NCBI RefSeq assembly: GCF_007997215.1
Contig: NZ_VORW01000001.1
Span: 930,001-994,000 of the forward strand
Direction of reading: 5' to 3'
Length of the DNA: 64,000 bases
Source of the DNA: Algoriphagus aquimarinus
Lineage (GTDB): Bacteria; Bacteroidota; Bacteroidia; Cytophagales; Cyclobacteriaceae
The notes below the pieces were generated by a model. It saw only the letters and a program-made list of their open reading frames with translations. It did not search any database and was not told the origin of the DNA. The position numbers were made by a program, and so were the translations under genes. Positions within the stretch are counted from its first letter, which is position 1; the number at the start of each line of letters is the position of its first letter. Below are positions 1-8,241 of this stretch, one piece after another.

Positions 1-198
1 CCACGAGTGAAGAATACACGCAAGGTGACTCACGGAGTTTCGATCTCTTCTGATAGTAAATATGCCTTTATTTCAGTAGAAGGCATAGGTGGCGAACCGG
101 GCACTTTAGATGTGATTGATATTCAAAAGGCAAAAAAAGTAGCCTCAGTAGATATGGGCAAACAAGCTGGAGGAATTATCTTCTGGAAGATGGAGTAA
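1..198 (+). CDS. C-terminal fragment of a beta-propeller (YncE/YVTN-like) protein, cut by the window start
   Basis: The frame is open from base 1 and stops at 196-198, so only the last 65 residues are visible. They contain a blade-like pattern, GVSISSDSKYAFIS followed by GTLDVIDI, typical of YVTN/YncE-type beta-propeller repeats, which are usually exported proteins. The last residues GGIIFWKME close the chain. The true start, any signal peptide and the function lie outside the window. The DoxX gene follows 43 bases later on the same strand. The fold assignment rests on two strands only. Confidence 0.6.
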   Translation, partial: PRVKNTRKVTHGVSISSDSKYAFISVEGIGGEPGTLDVIDIQKAKKVASVDMGKQAGGIIFWKME

Positions 199-241
199 TT
201 GCCTAATAGCAAAGGATAAGTGAGCTCTGATAAACTGACAA

Positions 242-661
242 ATGCAGAATCCCAAAACTTCCACTGTTCAAACTGTTTTTAGAATTATCCTGGGAGCTTT
301 TATGATCTGGGCGGCTATAGGTCATTTGACTTTGCAGAGGGAGGGATTTCAAGCGCAGGTGCCAGATTGGATTCCTTTAGGCAAAGACCTAGTAGTCTTA
401 CTGTCTGGAATAGTAGAGTTTTTGCTGGGTTTCGGGATGGTTTTCTTGGCAAAGCATAAGGTGAAAATCGGTATAGCTCTTGCCATTTTCTATGTATTGA
501 TTTTCCCTGGAAACATTGCCCAATACATCAATGGTACGGATGCTTTTGGTCTAGATACAGATCAAAAGCGTTTAATCCGATTATTTTTTCAGCCGGTATT
601 GATTGCTTGGGCACTATGGTCCACAGGCACATTAAAAGTGCTTTTCTCTAAGAAAGGATAA
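242..661 (+). CDS. DoxX family inner-membrane protein
   Basis: A 139-residue protein with about four hydrophobic segments (roughly residues 10-30, 50-72, 78-96 and 112-132). This is the size and topology of the DoxX family. The pattern RIILGAFMIWAAIGHLT near the N-terminus, a central GIVEFLLGFGM and a C-terminal LIRLFFQPVLIAWALW fit DoxX-like proteins. The family is linked to quinone or thiosulfate metabolism in a few organisms, but most members have no known role, and none is claimed here. It follows the beta-propeller fragment on the same strand and ends 35 bases before a convergent gene. The ATG at 242 is the only sensible start. Confidence 0.75.
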   Translation: MQNPKTSTVQTVFRIILGAFMIWAAIGHLTLQREGFQAQVPDWIPLGKDLVVLLSGIVEFLLGFGMVFLAKHKVKIGIALAIFYVLIFPGNIAQYINGTDAFGLDTDQKRLIRLFFQPVLIAWALWSTGTLKVLFSKKG

Positions 662-695
662 AAGCTGTCTATGACTCAAGATCGAGGGTGTTGTT

Positions 696-989
696 TCATC
701 CAATCACTTCATAATCGATCTCCATAAATTTCTCCACATAGGCCTCCCAGTAGGTATCCACAAAACGGACGTGCTCTGAGTGAATATTGTACCCATCATA
801 ATCTTCCTGATTTTCAAACTCCATCGTAAGCCCATAATCAAAGTCATTCTTGGTACTGGTTTGCTTTAATGTGGCAAAATTTATCACTCTTGGCAGAGTA
901 GATAATCTCGCTGCGGCAGATAAAAAAGTGGTTTCCTCTGAGGAGCCTTTAGGGAATTTCAATTTGAAGAAAACGCTGTGTGTGATCAT
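696..989 (-). CDS. Dabb family stress-responsive alpha/beta-barrel protein
   Basis: A 97-residue protein with the ferredoxin-like layout of Dabb (stress-responsive A/B barrel) proteins. It has an N-terminal strand with histidine (MITHSVFFKLKF), a central DFDYGLTMEFENQEDYDGYNIHS, and a C-terminal HVRFVDTYWEAYVEKFMEIDYE. Dabb proteins are small dimeric alpha/beta barrels; some are enzymes of aromatic or polyketide metabolism and many are uncharacterised. It is a single gene, convergent with the DoxX gene. The substrate cannot be read from the sequence. Confidence 0.75.
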   Translation of the reverse strand: MITHSVFFKLKFPKGSSEETTFLSAAARLSTLPRVINFATLKQTSTKNDFDYGLTMEFENQEDYDGYNIHSEHVRFVDTYWEAYVEKFMEIDYEVIG

Positions 990-1310
990 TCGATGGTATT
1001 TTATTTATGTTGATTGAAATTTATTTAAAATCAAGGATTGTGTTCATCTTTTGCTAATTGAAGAAGAAAATCTCGTTTTCCAATTCATAATACAAAGCTA
1101 TCCTTATTAAGTAGGTGAGATTCTATGATCGCTACTATTTCATTACTTATCCTGTTCCACTGTAGCATATTTCTTAGACTGCAATTACAGACAGGATAGC
1201 ACCTGATGCTCTTGTCCGGGACTTTTTTATAACTTGTCGGCTAGCTTAGCTGAATAGTTATTCTGTTTGAAGCTTTCTTTAAGATGTCAAGCAATTCCCA
1301 AAACATACTG
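990..1310. other. intergenic region with no recognised element
   Basis: About 320 bases between two divergent genes. I see AT-rich DNA, no strong hairpin with a T-run and no full TTG/TAnnTTTG promoter pair. It presumably holds the promoters of the Dabb gene and the GH28 gene. Confidence 0.4.
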
Positions 1311-2639
1311 ATGAAAAACCTATTATCGGCACTTCTATTCGCCATTCTAATAAGTCAGCCAGCTTTTTCCCAAGAAACAACCCATGATCTGTGGCCAGAT
1401 GGTACGCCAATTTCTGACTGGTTTCATGATTATTCCAAAGTCAAATTAGAAGACTTGGGCAAGCAATATACCCTGACAGATTTCGGGGTAAAAAATGATA
1501 GCTCACTCCTTCAAACTCAGCAAATACAGGCAGTAATCGACCAAGCTGCGAAAAATGGTGGAGGTGTAATTATCGTTCCAAAAGGTACTTTCCTTAGTGG
1601 GGCGCTATTTTTCAAACCAAAAACACACCTCTATTTAGCCGAAGGAGCAGTACTGAAGGGTTCTGACGATATCTCCCATTACCCATTGCTTCCTTCGCGG
1701 ATGGAGGGTCAAAACTTGGATTACTTTGCCGCTTTGGTGAATGCTTATGGGGTGGATGGATTCACTATTTCTGGTCATGGTACGATCAATGGCAATGGAT
1801 TGAAATTCTGGGAGGCTTTTTGGCAGCGCAGAAAGGAAGATCCAAACTGTACCAATCTGGAAGTGTCACGACCTCGTTTGGTATTTATTTGGAAAAGTAA
1901 TGACGTCCAACTGCAAGATGTCAGTTTGATCAATGCGGGCTTCTGGAGTAGTCATTATTATCAAAGCAATAATATCAAGCTCCTTGACCTAAGAATCACC
2001 TCTCCGCATCAGCCGGTGAAGGCTCCAAGCACCGATGCGATTGATCTGGACGTAGTGTCCAATGTGCTGATCAAAGGCTGTTACCTAGCTGTAAATGACG
2101 ATGCGATTGCGCTCAAGGGCGGCAAAGGACCTTGGGCAGATACAGACCCGAACAATGGCGAGAATACTAATATTCTTATCGAAGACAGTGAATTTGGCTT
2201 TTGTCATTCCGCACTGACTTGCGGGAGCGAATCCATTCACAACAAGAATGTGATTATGCGAAACATCAAAGTGCAAGATGCTGTCCGCCTACTTTGGCTG
2301 AAAATGCGTCCCGACACCCCTCAGCATTACGAGTATATCACTGTGGAAAATATCAAAGGGCAAGCTCATAGTTTTCTTTATGTGAAGCCATGGACTCAGT
2401 TTTTTGACTTGAAGGGAAAAGAGCAAGTGCCAATTTCCTATTCTGATCATATCACGATGAAAAACATAGATCTGGACTGTGAGATTTTCTTTGACGTAGC
2501 CATCACTGAGCATGATAGACTTTCTGATTTTACATTTGAAAACCTAAACATACGTGCTACCAAAGCTGATTTTGAACCTTCCTTCGTCAAGGGATTTGAG
2601 GTGAAAAATGTGAAGGTGAACGGAAAAATGATCGAGTAG
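1311..2639 (+). CDS. glycoside hydrolase family 28 (polygalacturonase-like), secreted
   Basis: A 442-residue exported right-handed beta-helix enzyme. The start at 1311 gives a clean signal peptide (MKNLLSALLFAILISQPAFS, then Q); an ATG at 1284 would add nine residues. GH28 signatures are visible: STDAIDLDV (D242, D245), NDDAIALKGG (the paired acids D263 and D264), CHSALTCGSE (H299, in place of the usual GHG motif) and RLLWLK (R326, K331, matching RxK). The family hydrolyses polygalacturonate or related uronic-acid pectic chains. The product is probably periplasmic or secreted. There is no SusC/SusD pair nearby, so this is not a typical polysaccharide utilisation locus. The altered GHG segment leaves the exact substrate (homogalacturonan, rhamnogalacturonan or xylogalacturonan) open. 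Confidence 0.88.
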   Translation: MKNLLSALLFAILISQPAFSQETTHDLWPDGTPISDWFHDYSKVKLEDLGKQYTLTDFGVKNDSSLLQTQQIQAVIDQAAKNGGGVIIVPKGTFLSGALFFKPKTHLYLAEGAVLKGSDDISHYPLLPSRMEGQNLDYFAALVNAYGVDGFTISGHGTINGNGLKFWEAFWQRRKEDPNCTNLEVSRPRLVFIWKSNDVQLQDVSLINAGFWSSHYYQSNNIKLLDLRITSPHQPVKAPSTDAIDLDVVSNVLIKGCYLAVNDDAIALKGGKGPWADTDPNNGENTNILIEDSEFGFCHSALTCGSESIHNKNVIMRNIKVQDAVRLLWLKMRPDTPQHYEYITVENIKGQAHSFLYVKPWTQFFDLKGKEQVPISYSDHITMKNIDLDCEIFFDVAITEHDRLSDFTFENLNIRATKADFEPSFVKGFEVKNVKVNGKMIE

Positions 2640-2656
2640 AAATTCTTTTATACAGC

Positions 2657-3694
2657 TTAGAAAAGCAATTGGTGGATAAAGGTCATTTTCTTCACTACTG
2701 TGGGACTTACCACAAATGGATAAGCATCTGGGATGCCCATGGAGCGATTTAGACTATTGATGGCAAAAGATAAAGGCATCCAATCGTTGAAAATGCTACC
2801 AAAGTCCTTGATTTCATAGGGATCAAATGCGATGGATCCACATAAGCTTTTATCATTCAGTAGAGGATTTACTGACATGCCGAAAAAATAGGAGGTCTCG
2901 GACATGTCCATGATATGAAGGTAATGCGCCCAGGTTTCCGCCCAGTCTTCCCAAGGATGTGAAGTTGCATATTGGCTGATAAAGTTATCCTGCCAGTTTT
3001 GTGAAGCTCCGGTTTGATAATATCTTTTCAACGAGTCGCCGTAGTCGGCTCTTTCATCTCCAAAAAGATTTCTAAAATCATTCAGTACGGACTGATTAGT
3101 AGCAACCAGTCTATCCCAAAAGTAGTGACCAACTTCATGTCTGAAATGACCAATCAGTGTGCGGTATGGTTCGGAAAGTTGCTTTCTCATCTGCTCACGA
3201 TGAACAGAATCAGCTTCTGAAAGTAAAATGGTAATCACGCCATTCGCATGTCCAGTCATGATTTTGTCTCGTCTTCCTTTTGAAATAAAATCAAAACATA
3301 AGCCTTCAGAATCATTCGTTTCCTTACTTGGGATAGGTAGTTTTAGCCTTTCCAACTGATAAACTAACCGGTGTTTTGCCACTTCAAGCTTCTGCCATTT
3401 GGGAAAGTTCTCGTTGTCAGATAAGTCCGGTATAGTCCTATTCAACTCACATGCGTTACAAAAATGATTTTCATTGGAGGCAGGTATAAGCCAGTTACAC
3501 ACCCCAAACCCCTTGTTTTCACAGTATTTGAACGTATTCCCATCCCGATCCGAAATCAAATGAGAGGTTGTTGGATCGAAGGTCAGGATCATGAAATTGT
3601 CACCAAAGTAGCCAGAGAGGTGGCCGCACTTTTCGCAGCTTTCGTTTTCGAAATACAATGGGTGCGAGCAATTGCCACATTCAAAAATTTTCAT
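2657..3694 (-). CDS. putative zinc metallopeptidase with N-terminal zinc ribbon (COG4307/Peptidase_Mx-like)
   Basis: Counting from the ATG at 3694 (345 residues), the N-terminus is a zinc ribbon with C6, C9, C20 and C23. An ATG at 3739 would add 15 unconserved-looking residues, so the internal start is preferred. A second Cys set (around FGVCNWLIP and HFCNAC) follows. The centre carries a gluzincin-type HEVGHYFWDRL motif with H186, E187 and H190, and a downstream acidic stretch WEDWAETWAHYLH could give the third zinc ligand. This matches a conserved cytosolic family of putative zinc-binding peptidases without an established substrate. There is no signal peptide. The gene is convergent with the GH28 gene, 17 bases apart. 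Confidence 0.75.
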   Translation of the reverse strand: MKIFECGNCSHPLYFENESCEKCGHLSGYFGDNFMILTFDPTTSHLISDRDGNTFKYCENKGFGVCNWLIPASNENHFCNACELNRTIPDLSDNENFPKWQKLEVAKHRLVYQLERLKLPIPSKETNDSEGLCFDFISKGRRDKIMTGHANGVITILLSEADSVHREQMRKQLSEPYRTLIGHFRHEVGHYFWDRLVATNQSVLNDFRNLFGDERADYGDSLKRYYQTGASQNWQDNFISQYATSHPWEDWAETWAHYLHIMDMSETSYFFGMSVNPLLNDKSLCGSIAFDPYEIKDFGSIFNDWMPLSFAINSLNRSMGIPDAYPFVVSPTVVKKMTFIHQLLF

Positions 3695-4154
3695 ATCATG
3701 TCGACTAGTTGATGAAAGATAAGTAGAAGTTTGACTCATATTTCAGGCCAGTACATAGCTTTTCTGCTAATCCGTATTGGGGAACAAGAAAATTCCTGCC
3801 TAAGCCGTATGTTGTTGATACCTGATAAGCGTCTAACGAAAACAGGAAAAAGATAATTTGGAGGCTAAGGGGAAGTATTAGTCACAGCATGAGACACTGT
3901 TTCCCAAATGTGCCATCTTAACTCTTGATGATAGAAATTAGAAAGGAAAGCTAGTTGTAGAATTTATTGTGACTTTTTTGCTTGTGCGAGGATCATTTAC
4001 CAAGCTATATTTGTGGGCTAATTTGCTTTGATAAGCTCTGATTCTGTTGAATGGTTGCTGCTCTTGGCTTAATCCTTGCAGGAACTGTTCACATGACTTT
4101 TTTGCGACGGGCAAATAATTAAGTAGCTTATATATAATTTCTAAACCACCTTTT
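3695..4154. other. intergenic region with no recognised element
   Basis: About 460 bases between divergent genes. It is AT-rich, with a long A/T tract just before the downstream start (around 4122-4140). I found no gene, terminator hairpin or repeat family shared with the rest of the window. Confidence 0.4.
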
Positions 4155-4610
4155 ATGAAAAAGATTAAACTCTTAGGGCTTGTTCTCTTTTTAGTTACAG
4201 CAAGCTTCTATCAGGCAAATGCTCAAGAATTGGGTATTCGTTTTGGTAACTTTAATGGCAATAATGTTGCTGTAGATGGAGTTTTCGCGCTTGGCGAATT
4301 CAGCAGAGTTCATGCAGATGTAAGTTTTGGAGGAAATGGAGTGGGGATCGACGCACTTTGGAACCCAATCTATAAACCTGTAGGCACAAGTGAATTCAAC
4401 TATTACCTAGGCTTTGGTCCATCTTTGTTTATTGGAGATCCATTTGGTCTGGGTGTGGCTGGAGAGGCCGGTATTGAATATGCATTCGATGATGTACCCA
4501 TCGTAATTGGTGCTGATTGGCGACCTAATTTTCGTCTCATCGAAAACACGAATTTCTTCGCTGATCAATTTGGTTTGAATATACGTTGGCGCTTTCATGA
4601 AGTAAATTAA
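4155..4610 (+). CDS. small exported protein, outer-membrane-barrel-like, unknown function
   Basis: A 151-residue protein with a signal peptide (MKKIKLLGLVLFLVTASFYQANA, then Q). The mature part of about 128 residues alternates polar and hydrophobic residues with many glycines and aromatics (for example FNYYLGFGPSLFIGDPFGLG and IVIGADWRPNFRL), as in small eight-stranded outer-membrane barrels. It ends NIRWRFHEVN. I do not recognise a family with certainty. It has its own terminator directly downstream (4618-4643), so it is probably a single-gene unit. Confidence 0.6.
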   Translation: MKKIKLLGLVLFLVTASFYQANAQELGIRFGNFNGNNVAVDGVFALGEFSRVHADVSFGGNGVGIDALWNPIYKPVGTSEFNYYLGFGPSLFIGDPFGLGVAGEAGIEYAFDDVPIVIGADWRPNFRLIENTNFFADQFGLNIRWRFHEVN

Positions 4611-4617
4611 ATATCTT

Positions 4618-4643
4618 AAGCAGGCTTACAGCCTGCTTTTTTT
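4618..4643 (+). terminator. rho-independent terminator after the small barrel-like protein
   Basis: An 8-bp stem AAGCAGGC / GCCTGCTT with loop TTACA is followed by a run of T that ends at base 4643. The next gene's ATG begins at 4644, so the T-run directly abuts a start codon. Confidence 0.85.
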
Positions 4644-5096
4644 ATGAAACTTTTAGCCGAAGGAAAATTTTTATTAGAGCGGTTTCCTGGAAAAGGAGGG
4701 TGGACTTTCGTCAAATTCCCGAAGGAAACCATATCGACTTCCAAAGCTTTTGGGATGATGAAAGTATCTGGATTTATAGATGATTTTCCTTTCGAAGGAA
4801 AACATCTTATGCCTATGGGAAATGGCTATATTTTTCTCCCCATAGCTAAACCAATCCGTACAGAAATGGGAAAAGAGAAGGGCGATATAGTCGTTATGCG
4901 GCTCTTTAAAGTTGATGTTCCGGATCAACTCCCACAGGAAATTATAGATTGCCTCAAAGATGATCCTGGGAAGTTTGAGCTTTTTGAAAAGCTATCCGAA
5001 TCAGATCAAAAGCACTGGATAGAATATATTTATAGCAGCGATAAAATCGACGTTATATCTGATCGGATTATCAAGTTGCTTGATTCCTTACACTAA
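4644..5096 (+). CDS. DUF1905 / YdeI-like (bacteriocin-protection type) protein
   Basis: A 150-residue soluble protein with two parts. Residues about 5-90 look like DUF1905 (GKFLLERFPGKGGWTFVKFP ... GFIDDFPFEGKHLMPMGNGYIFLPI). Residues about 95-148 look like the YdeI/OmdA-type helical region (LKDDPGKFELFEKLSESDQKHWIEYIYSS). Proteins with this pairing are common in Bacteroidetes and loosely named after bacteriocin resistance; the biochemical role is unknown. The ATG at 4644 follows the upstream terminator with no space for a ribosome-binding site, so translation is either leaderless or depends on readthrough. No better in-frame start is visible before residue 38. It is convergent with the TonB receptor gene, two bases apart. 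Confidence 0.65.
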   Translation: MKLLAEGKFLLERFPGKGGWTFVKFPKETISTSKAFGMMKVSGFIDDFPFEGKHLMPMGNGYIFLPIAKPIRTEMGKEKGDIVVMRLFKVDVPDQLPQEIIDCLKDDPGKFELFEKLSESDQKHWIEYIYSSDKIDVISDRIIKLLDSLH

Positions 5097-5098
5097 GC

Positions 5099-7501
5099 TT
5101 AGAATTCCACAATCAAACCTACTGTTGGTAAAAGGGATCCTGCTGGGTTGCTGAGATACTTCAGCTGGTATCGGCTAGGATCACTGGAGTCTACTAGTAT
5201 ATTTCCCTCTCCGTCACGTAGAGGAACCAATAGCGGTGGCTGTTCAGCTTTGAAATTATAGGCATTTTGTATGTCCACATACCAATTCAAATTCCATTTC
5301 TGGAAGTAATATTTCTTGTCCAGCCTCAAATCCAACTGGTGAAAACCGCTTAATCTAACTGCATTTATTTGTGAATAATCCAACGTCGGCTGATTTCTTA
5401 AATCCCAGTTGCTGATCAGACTTGACTTTTCATAATCGTAAGGAGTGTAAGGCGTTCCGCCCAAAAATCTCCATCTAGCGCCGATTTCCCAGTTATTTCC
5501 AAATCGCTTACCTGCTGTCAAACTCACGATAAACCTATTGTCCCAAGAGGATGCGATGTATCCATCGGTATTGGGATTAGTGAATTCACTACGAACTAAT
5601 GTAAGCGCGGCGATGCCATAGAAATCATTGAAAAGACGTTGCTGAGCCAGCATTTCCAAACCGTAGGCCCTTCCTTCTGAGTTGGATTCCACAGGTTCAT
5701 TTCCTATTACTCCAAAGTCAGCGCCTAGGTTTGCCAGAGAAATTCCATTGCGGACGGAAGATGGGTAATTGCTGTATTTCTTATAAAAAGCCTCTGCGGT
5801 GAACCGACGGTTTTTCACCGGAACCAACCACTCTATGCCCGCGATAAGCTGAGAATTTCTGATAAATCGCACGTCGTTTAGCTGATTGATAAGCTGGCCC
5901 TCGCTGTCTTTATATCCTAAAACAGTATATGAGGGCTTCTGGTAATAAATCCCTGCATTAGCTGTCGCAAAGAGATTTGGTTTCAATTGATAGGAGAAGG
6001 AAATACGTGGACTGAGTTGATTCAATGGGTTCTTGGCAGTCGCACCAAAGTCTGCTCCATCCATTCTTATTCCACCTGTGATCAATAAACGCTCGTTATT
6101 GAAATACTTGCTTGCCGACACAAATCCTCCATAGAGATTGAAATTTGAAGTCGATTCCACATCGATTGTCTGACCAGAATTCGCTAGGGTAGATCTGTCA
6201 AAATTCTTGATGTAATACCTGGAATACTCGTAATTGACGCCATATTTCACCGTAAATCCGCCTTTAAAAATGCTGTTTTCAGCGCGGAATTTATTCTCAG
6301 ATTCTTGGGACAAATAATCAAAAAGCAAGTTGTCCTGTGAGCTCTCATCGTTGCCTGCATACTTCACGGAGTGATTATTCAGCATATTTCTGCTCAGCAC
6401 AAATGTCCAAAAACCATTCTCACGAAATCGCTTTAACTTCACGCCAGTGGCATAATTCCACTGATTTTGCACTGGAAGTACGTCCAGAAGATAAAGCCGG
6501 TTCTCGCGATCTTCTTCTGTCTCGTCATCAGGTACATCTTGATTAAGTACGAATTTATCGATCGCCCCAACTCCTATAAAAGTTAGCTCAGTTTTATCAT
6601 TGAGCTTGGTGGTAGTTTTCAGCTGAAAGTCATTAAAGGTTGGGAGAAAAGGCAAACCAATTAACTTAAAAAGGCCCTGTAAGTACGAGCGCCGTGCAGA
6701 AAGCAGATAAGTGGTTTTCTCTCCGATAGGACCTTCATTAGACAAAGTTAATTCTGAAGCTCCCACGGTCACTTGAGTTGCCATTTTATCGCGCCGTCCT
6801 TCTTTAAGTTGAAATTCAAAAAAGGAGCTTAGCGCATCCATGCGATTGGCAGGAAATCCACCAGCAATCAGATCCACGTTTTTAATCAGGTTAACATTCA
6901 ACAGCCCCACTGGACCACCAGATGAACCTTGTGTTGAAAAGTGATTGATCACAGGAACCTCGATTTCATCGATGAAAAACTTATTTTCATTTGGCGCTCC
7001 GCCTCGGATCAAAATATCATTCCGAAAACTCGGGGTACTCGCCACTCCGGGTAATGCTTGTATCACACGGGAGATATCCCGATTTCCGCCAGGATACCGC
7101 TCTATTTCATTCCCATTAAGTTTTCTTACAGATAGTGGTGTTTCTTCAGAGCGAGAAAACTCATCACTGACCACCACCTCAGACAGCTCAGAGGCATCTT
7201 CTATCAATTCAAAATCCAACTGTACAGGTCTAGCTAAAGTCACCTGAACTTCAAAAGCAGTTTTGTTTTTGAAACCCACAAAACTTGCGCGCACATTGTA
7301 TAATCCAGTTGGAACTTCAGTGATTTCATACAGACCATTTTCATCCGAAATGGCTCCCAACTCTGTGTTTAGTATCAGCACGTTGGCAAAAGCAACGGGC
7401 TGATTATTCACCGGATTAGTGATTTTCCCGCGGATTATTCCTTGAGAAAAGACTTGAAAAGAACTGATTAAAAGTGTAAAAAGCAGTAAAACTGGTTTCA
7501 T
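5099..7501 (-). CDS. TonB-dependent outer-membrane receptor with CarboxypepD_reg domain
   Basis: 800 residues. A signal peptide (MKPVLLLFTLLISSFQVFS) is followed by a CarboxypepD_reg-like beta-sandwich (about 20-105, with GIIRGKITNPVNNQPVAFANV), a TonB plug (about 105-235, with ISRVIQALPGVASTPSFRND and ILIRGGAPNENKFFIDEIE) and a 22-strand-type barrel ending in a terminal phenylalanine (GLIVEF). It is not a SusC type and no SusD gene is near. It begins 15 bases after crtW on the same strand with no terminator between, so it is probably transcribed with the carotenoid operon. The ligand is not deducible; TonB receptors of this class take up siderophores, cobalamin or other bulky solutes. Confidence 0.88.
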   Translation of the reverse strand: MKPVLLLFTLLISSFQVFSQGIIRGKITNPVNNQPVAFANVLILNTELGAISDENGLYEITEVPTGLYNVRASFVGFKNKTAFEVQVTLARPVQLDFELIEDASELSEVVVSDEFSRSEETPLSVRKLNGNEIERYPGGNRDISRVIQALPGVASTPSFRNDILIRGGAPNENKFFIDEIEVPVINHFSTQGSSGGPVGLLNVNLIKNVDLIAGGFPANRMDALSSFFEFQLKEGRRDKMATQVTVGASELTLSNEGPIGEKTTYLLSARRSYLQGLFKLIGLPFLPTFNDFQLKTTTKLNDKTELTFIGVGAIDKFVLNQDVPDDETEEDRENRLYLLDVLPVQNQWNYATGVKLKRFRENGFWTFVLSRNMLNNHSVKYAGNDESSQDNLLFDYLSQESENKFRAENSIFKGGFTVKYGVNYEYSRYYIKNFDRSTLANSGQTIDVESTSNFNLYGGFVSASKYFNNERLLITGGIRMDGADFGATAKNPLNQLSPRISFSYQLKPNLFATANAGIYYQKPSYTVLGYKDSEGQLINQLNDVRFIRNSQLIAGIEWLVPVKNRRFTAEAFYKKYSNYPSSVRNGISLANLGADFGVIGNEPVESNSEGRAYGLEMLAQQRLFNDFYGIAALTLVRSEFTNPNTDGYIASSWDNRFIVSLTAGKRFGNNWEIGARWRFLGGTPYTPYDYEKSSLISNWDLRNQPTLDYSQINAVRLSGFHQLDLRLDKKYYFQKWNLNWYVDIQNAYNFKAEQPPLLVPLRDGEGNILVDSSDPSRYQLKYLSNPAGSLLPTVGLIVEF

Positions 7502-7516
7502 TAAAATTCCATTGGT

Positions 7517-8218
7517 TTAGTGGTGCGATTCCTTTACGCGCCACAGTCTCCACCAAGGTGTCCTCGGAGAGTCGTGGTGCTCGTAGTGGTAGCCAAAGAA
7601 ATAGCAGGTGATAAATGCCCAAAAGTGATTTTTAGCTTGAGTTGTTGAGTGATGCTTATTGTCATTCTCTCCTTTATGAGGCAAGTAGGTACCAAAGTAA
7701 AAAAGCTGAAATGTGGATAAAACTGCGGGCAACATCCAGAATGCAATTAAGTTATCCACAGGGAGAAATAGCTTTAAAATATTGAATGTCACAGCCATCA
7801 GGAGAATTTGCCAAATGGTAACATATTGCTTGATAAAGCTGAAGTACCACGCGAAGAAATTGTCCGAATCATGATAGTCCGGATCCTGATCTGTTGCCAC
7901 AAAACGATGATGCTCGTGATGCTTTGGAAACAGTCTGTTGTAGAAATTGTACGAGAATAGCAGGGCTGTAGTCCAGCCGATGGCATTATTCAGTTTTTTG
8001 TCTGAGGAGACTAAGCCATGCATCGCATCGTGAGCAGTAATGAAAAGTCCTGTATACAAATGCATTTGGATTAAAATACCCAGATAAATGAGTGGATTGT
8101 ACCAAGAAATCTGATAGTTGAGAAGTAGAACTAAGCTCAGAAACCACAGGCCTACAATAGCTAAGGCGATCAATACACCTTTTGGATCAACAGACGCACG
8201 TGTGAACTCAGACTTCAT
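7517..8218 (-). CDS. crtW: beta-carotene ketolase CrtW
   Basis: A membrane di-iron oxygenase that introduces the 4-keto group on beta-ionone rings. The histidine boxes match CrtW: HDAMHG (H63, H67), HHEHHR at about 100, and near the C-terminus YHYEHHDSPRTPWW; FYFGTYLPH is also typical. Three to four hydrophobic segments are present. The ATG at 8218 gives 233 residues, the usual length, and leaves 23 bases after the ispH stop. An ATG at 8284 would overlap ispH by 43 bases and adds 22 non-membrane residues, so it is less likely. It lies near the end of the crt operon. A fatty-acid desaturase is the alternative, but FGTYLPH and the final box favour CrtW. Confidence 0.88.
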   Translation of the reverse strand: MKSEFTRASVDPKGVLIALAIVGLWFLSLVLLLNYQISWYNPLIYLGILIQMHLYTGLFITAHDAMHGLVSSDKKLNNAIGWTTALLFSYNFYNRLFPKHHEHHRFVATDQDPDYHDSDNFFAWYFSFIKQYVTIWQILLMAVTFNILKLFLPVDNLIAFWMLPAVLSTFQLFYFGTYLPHKGENDNKHHSTTQAKNHFWAFITCYFFGYHYEHHDSPRTPWWRLWRVKESHH

Positions 8219-8241
8219 ATCGGCAATTTGGGAATGTTTTC

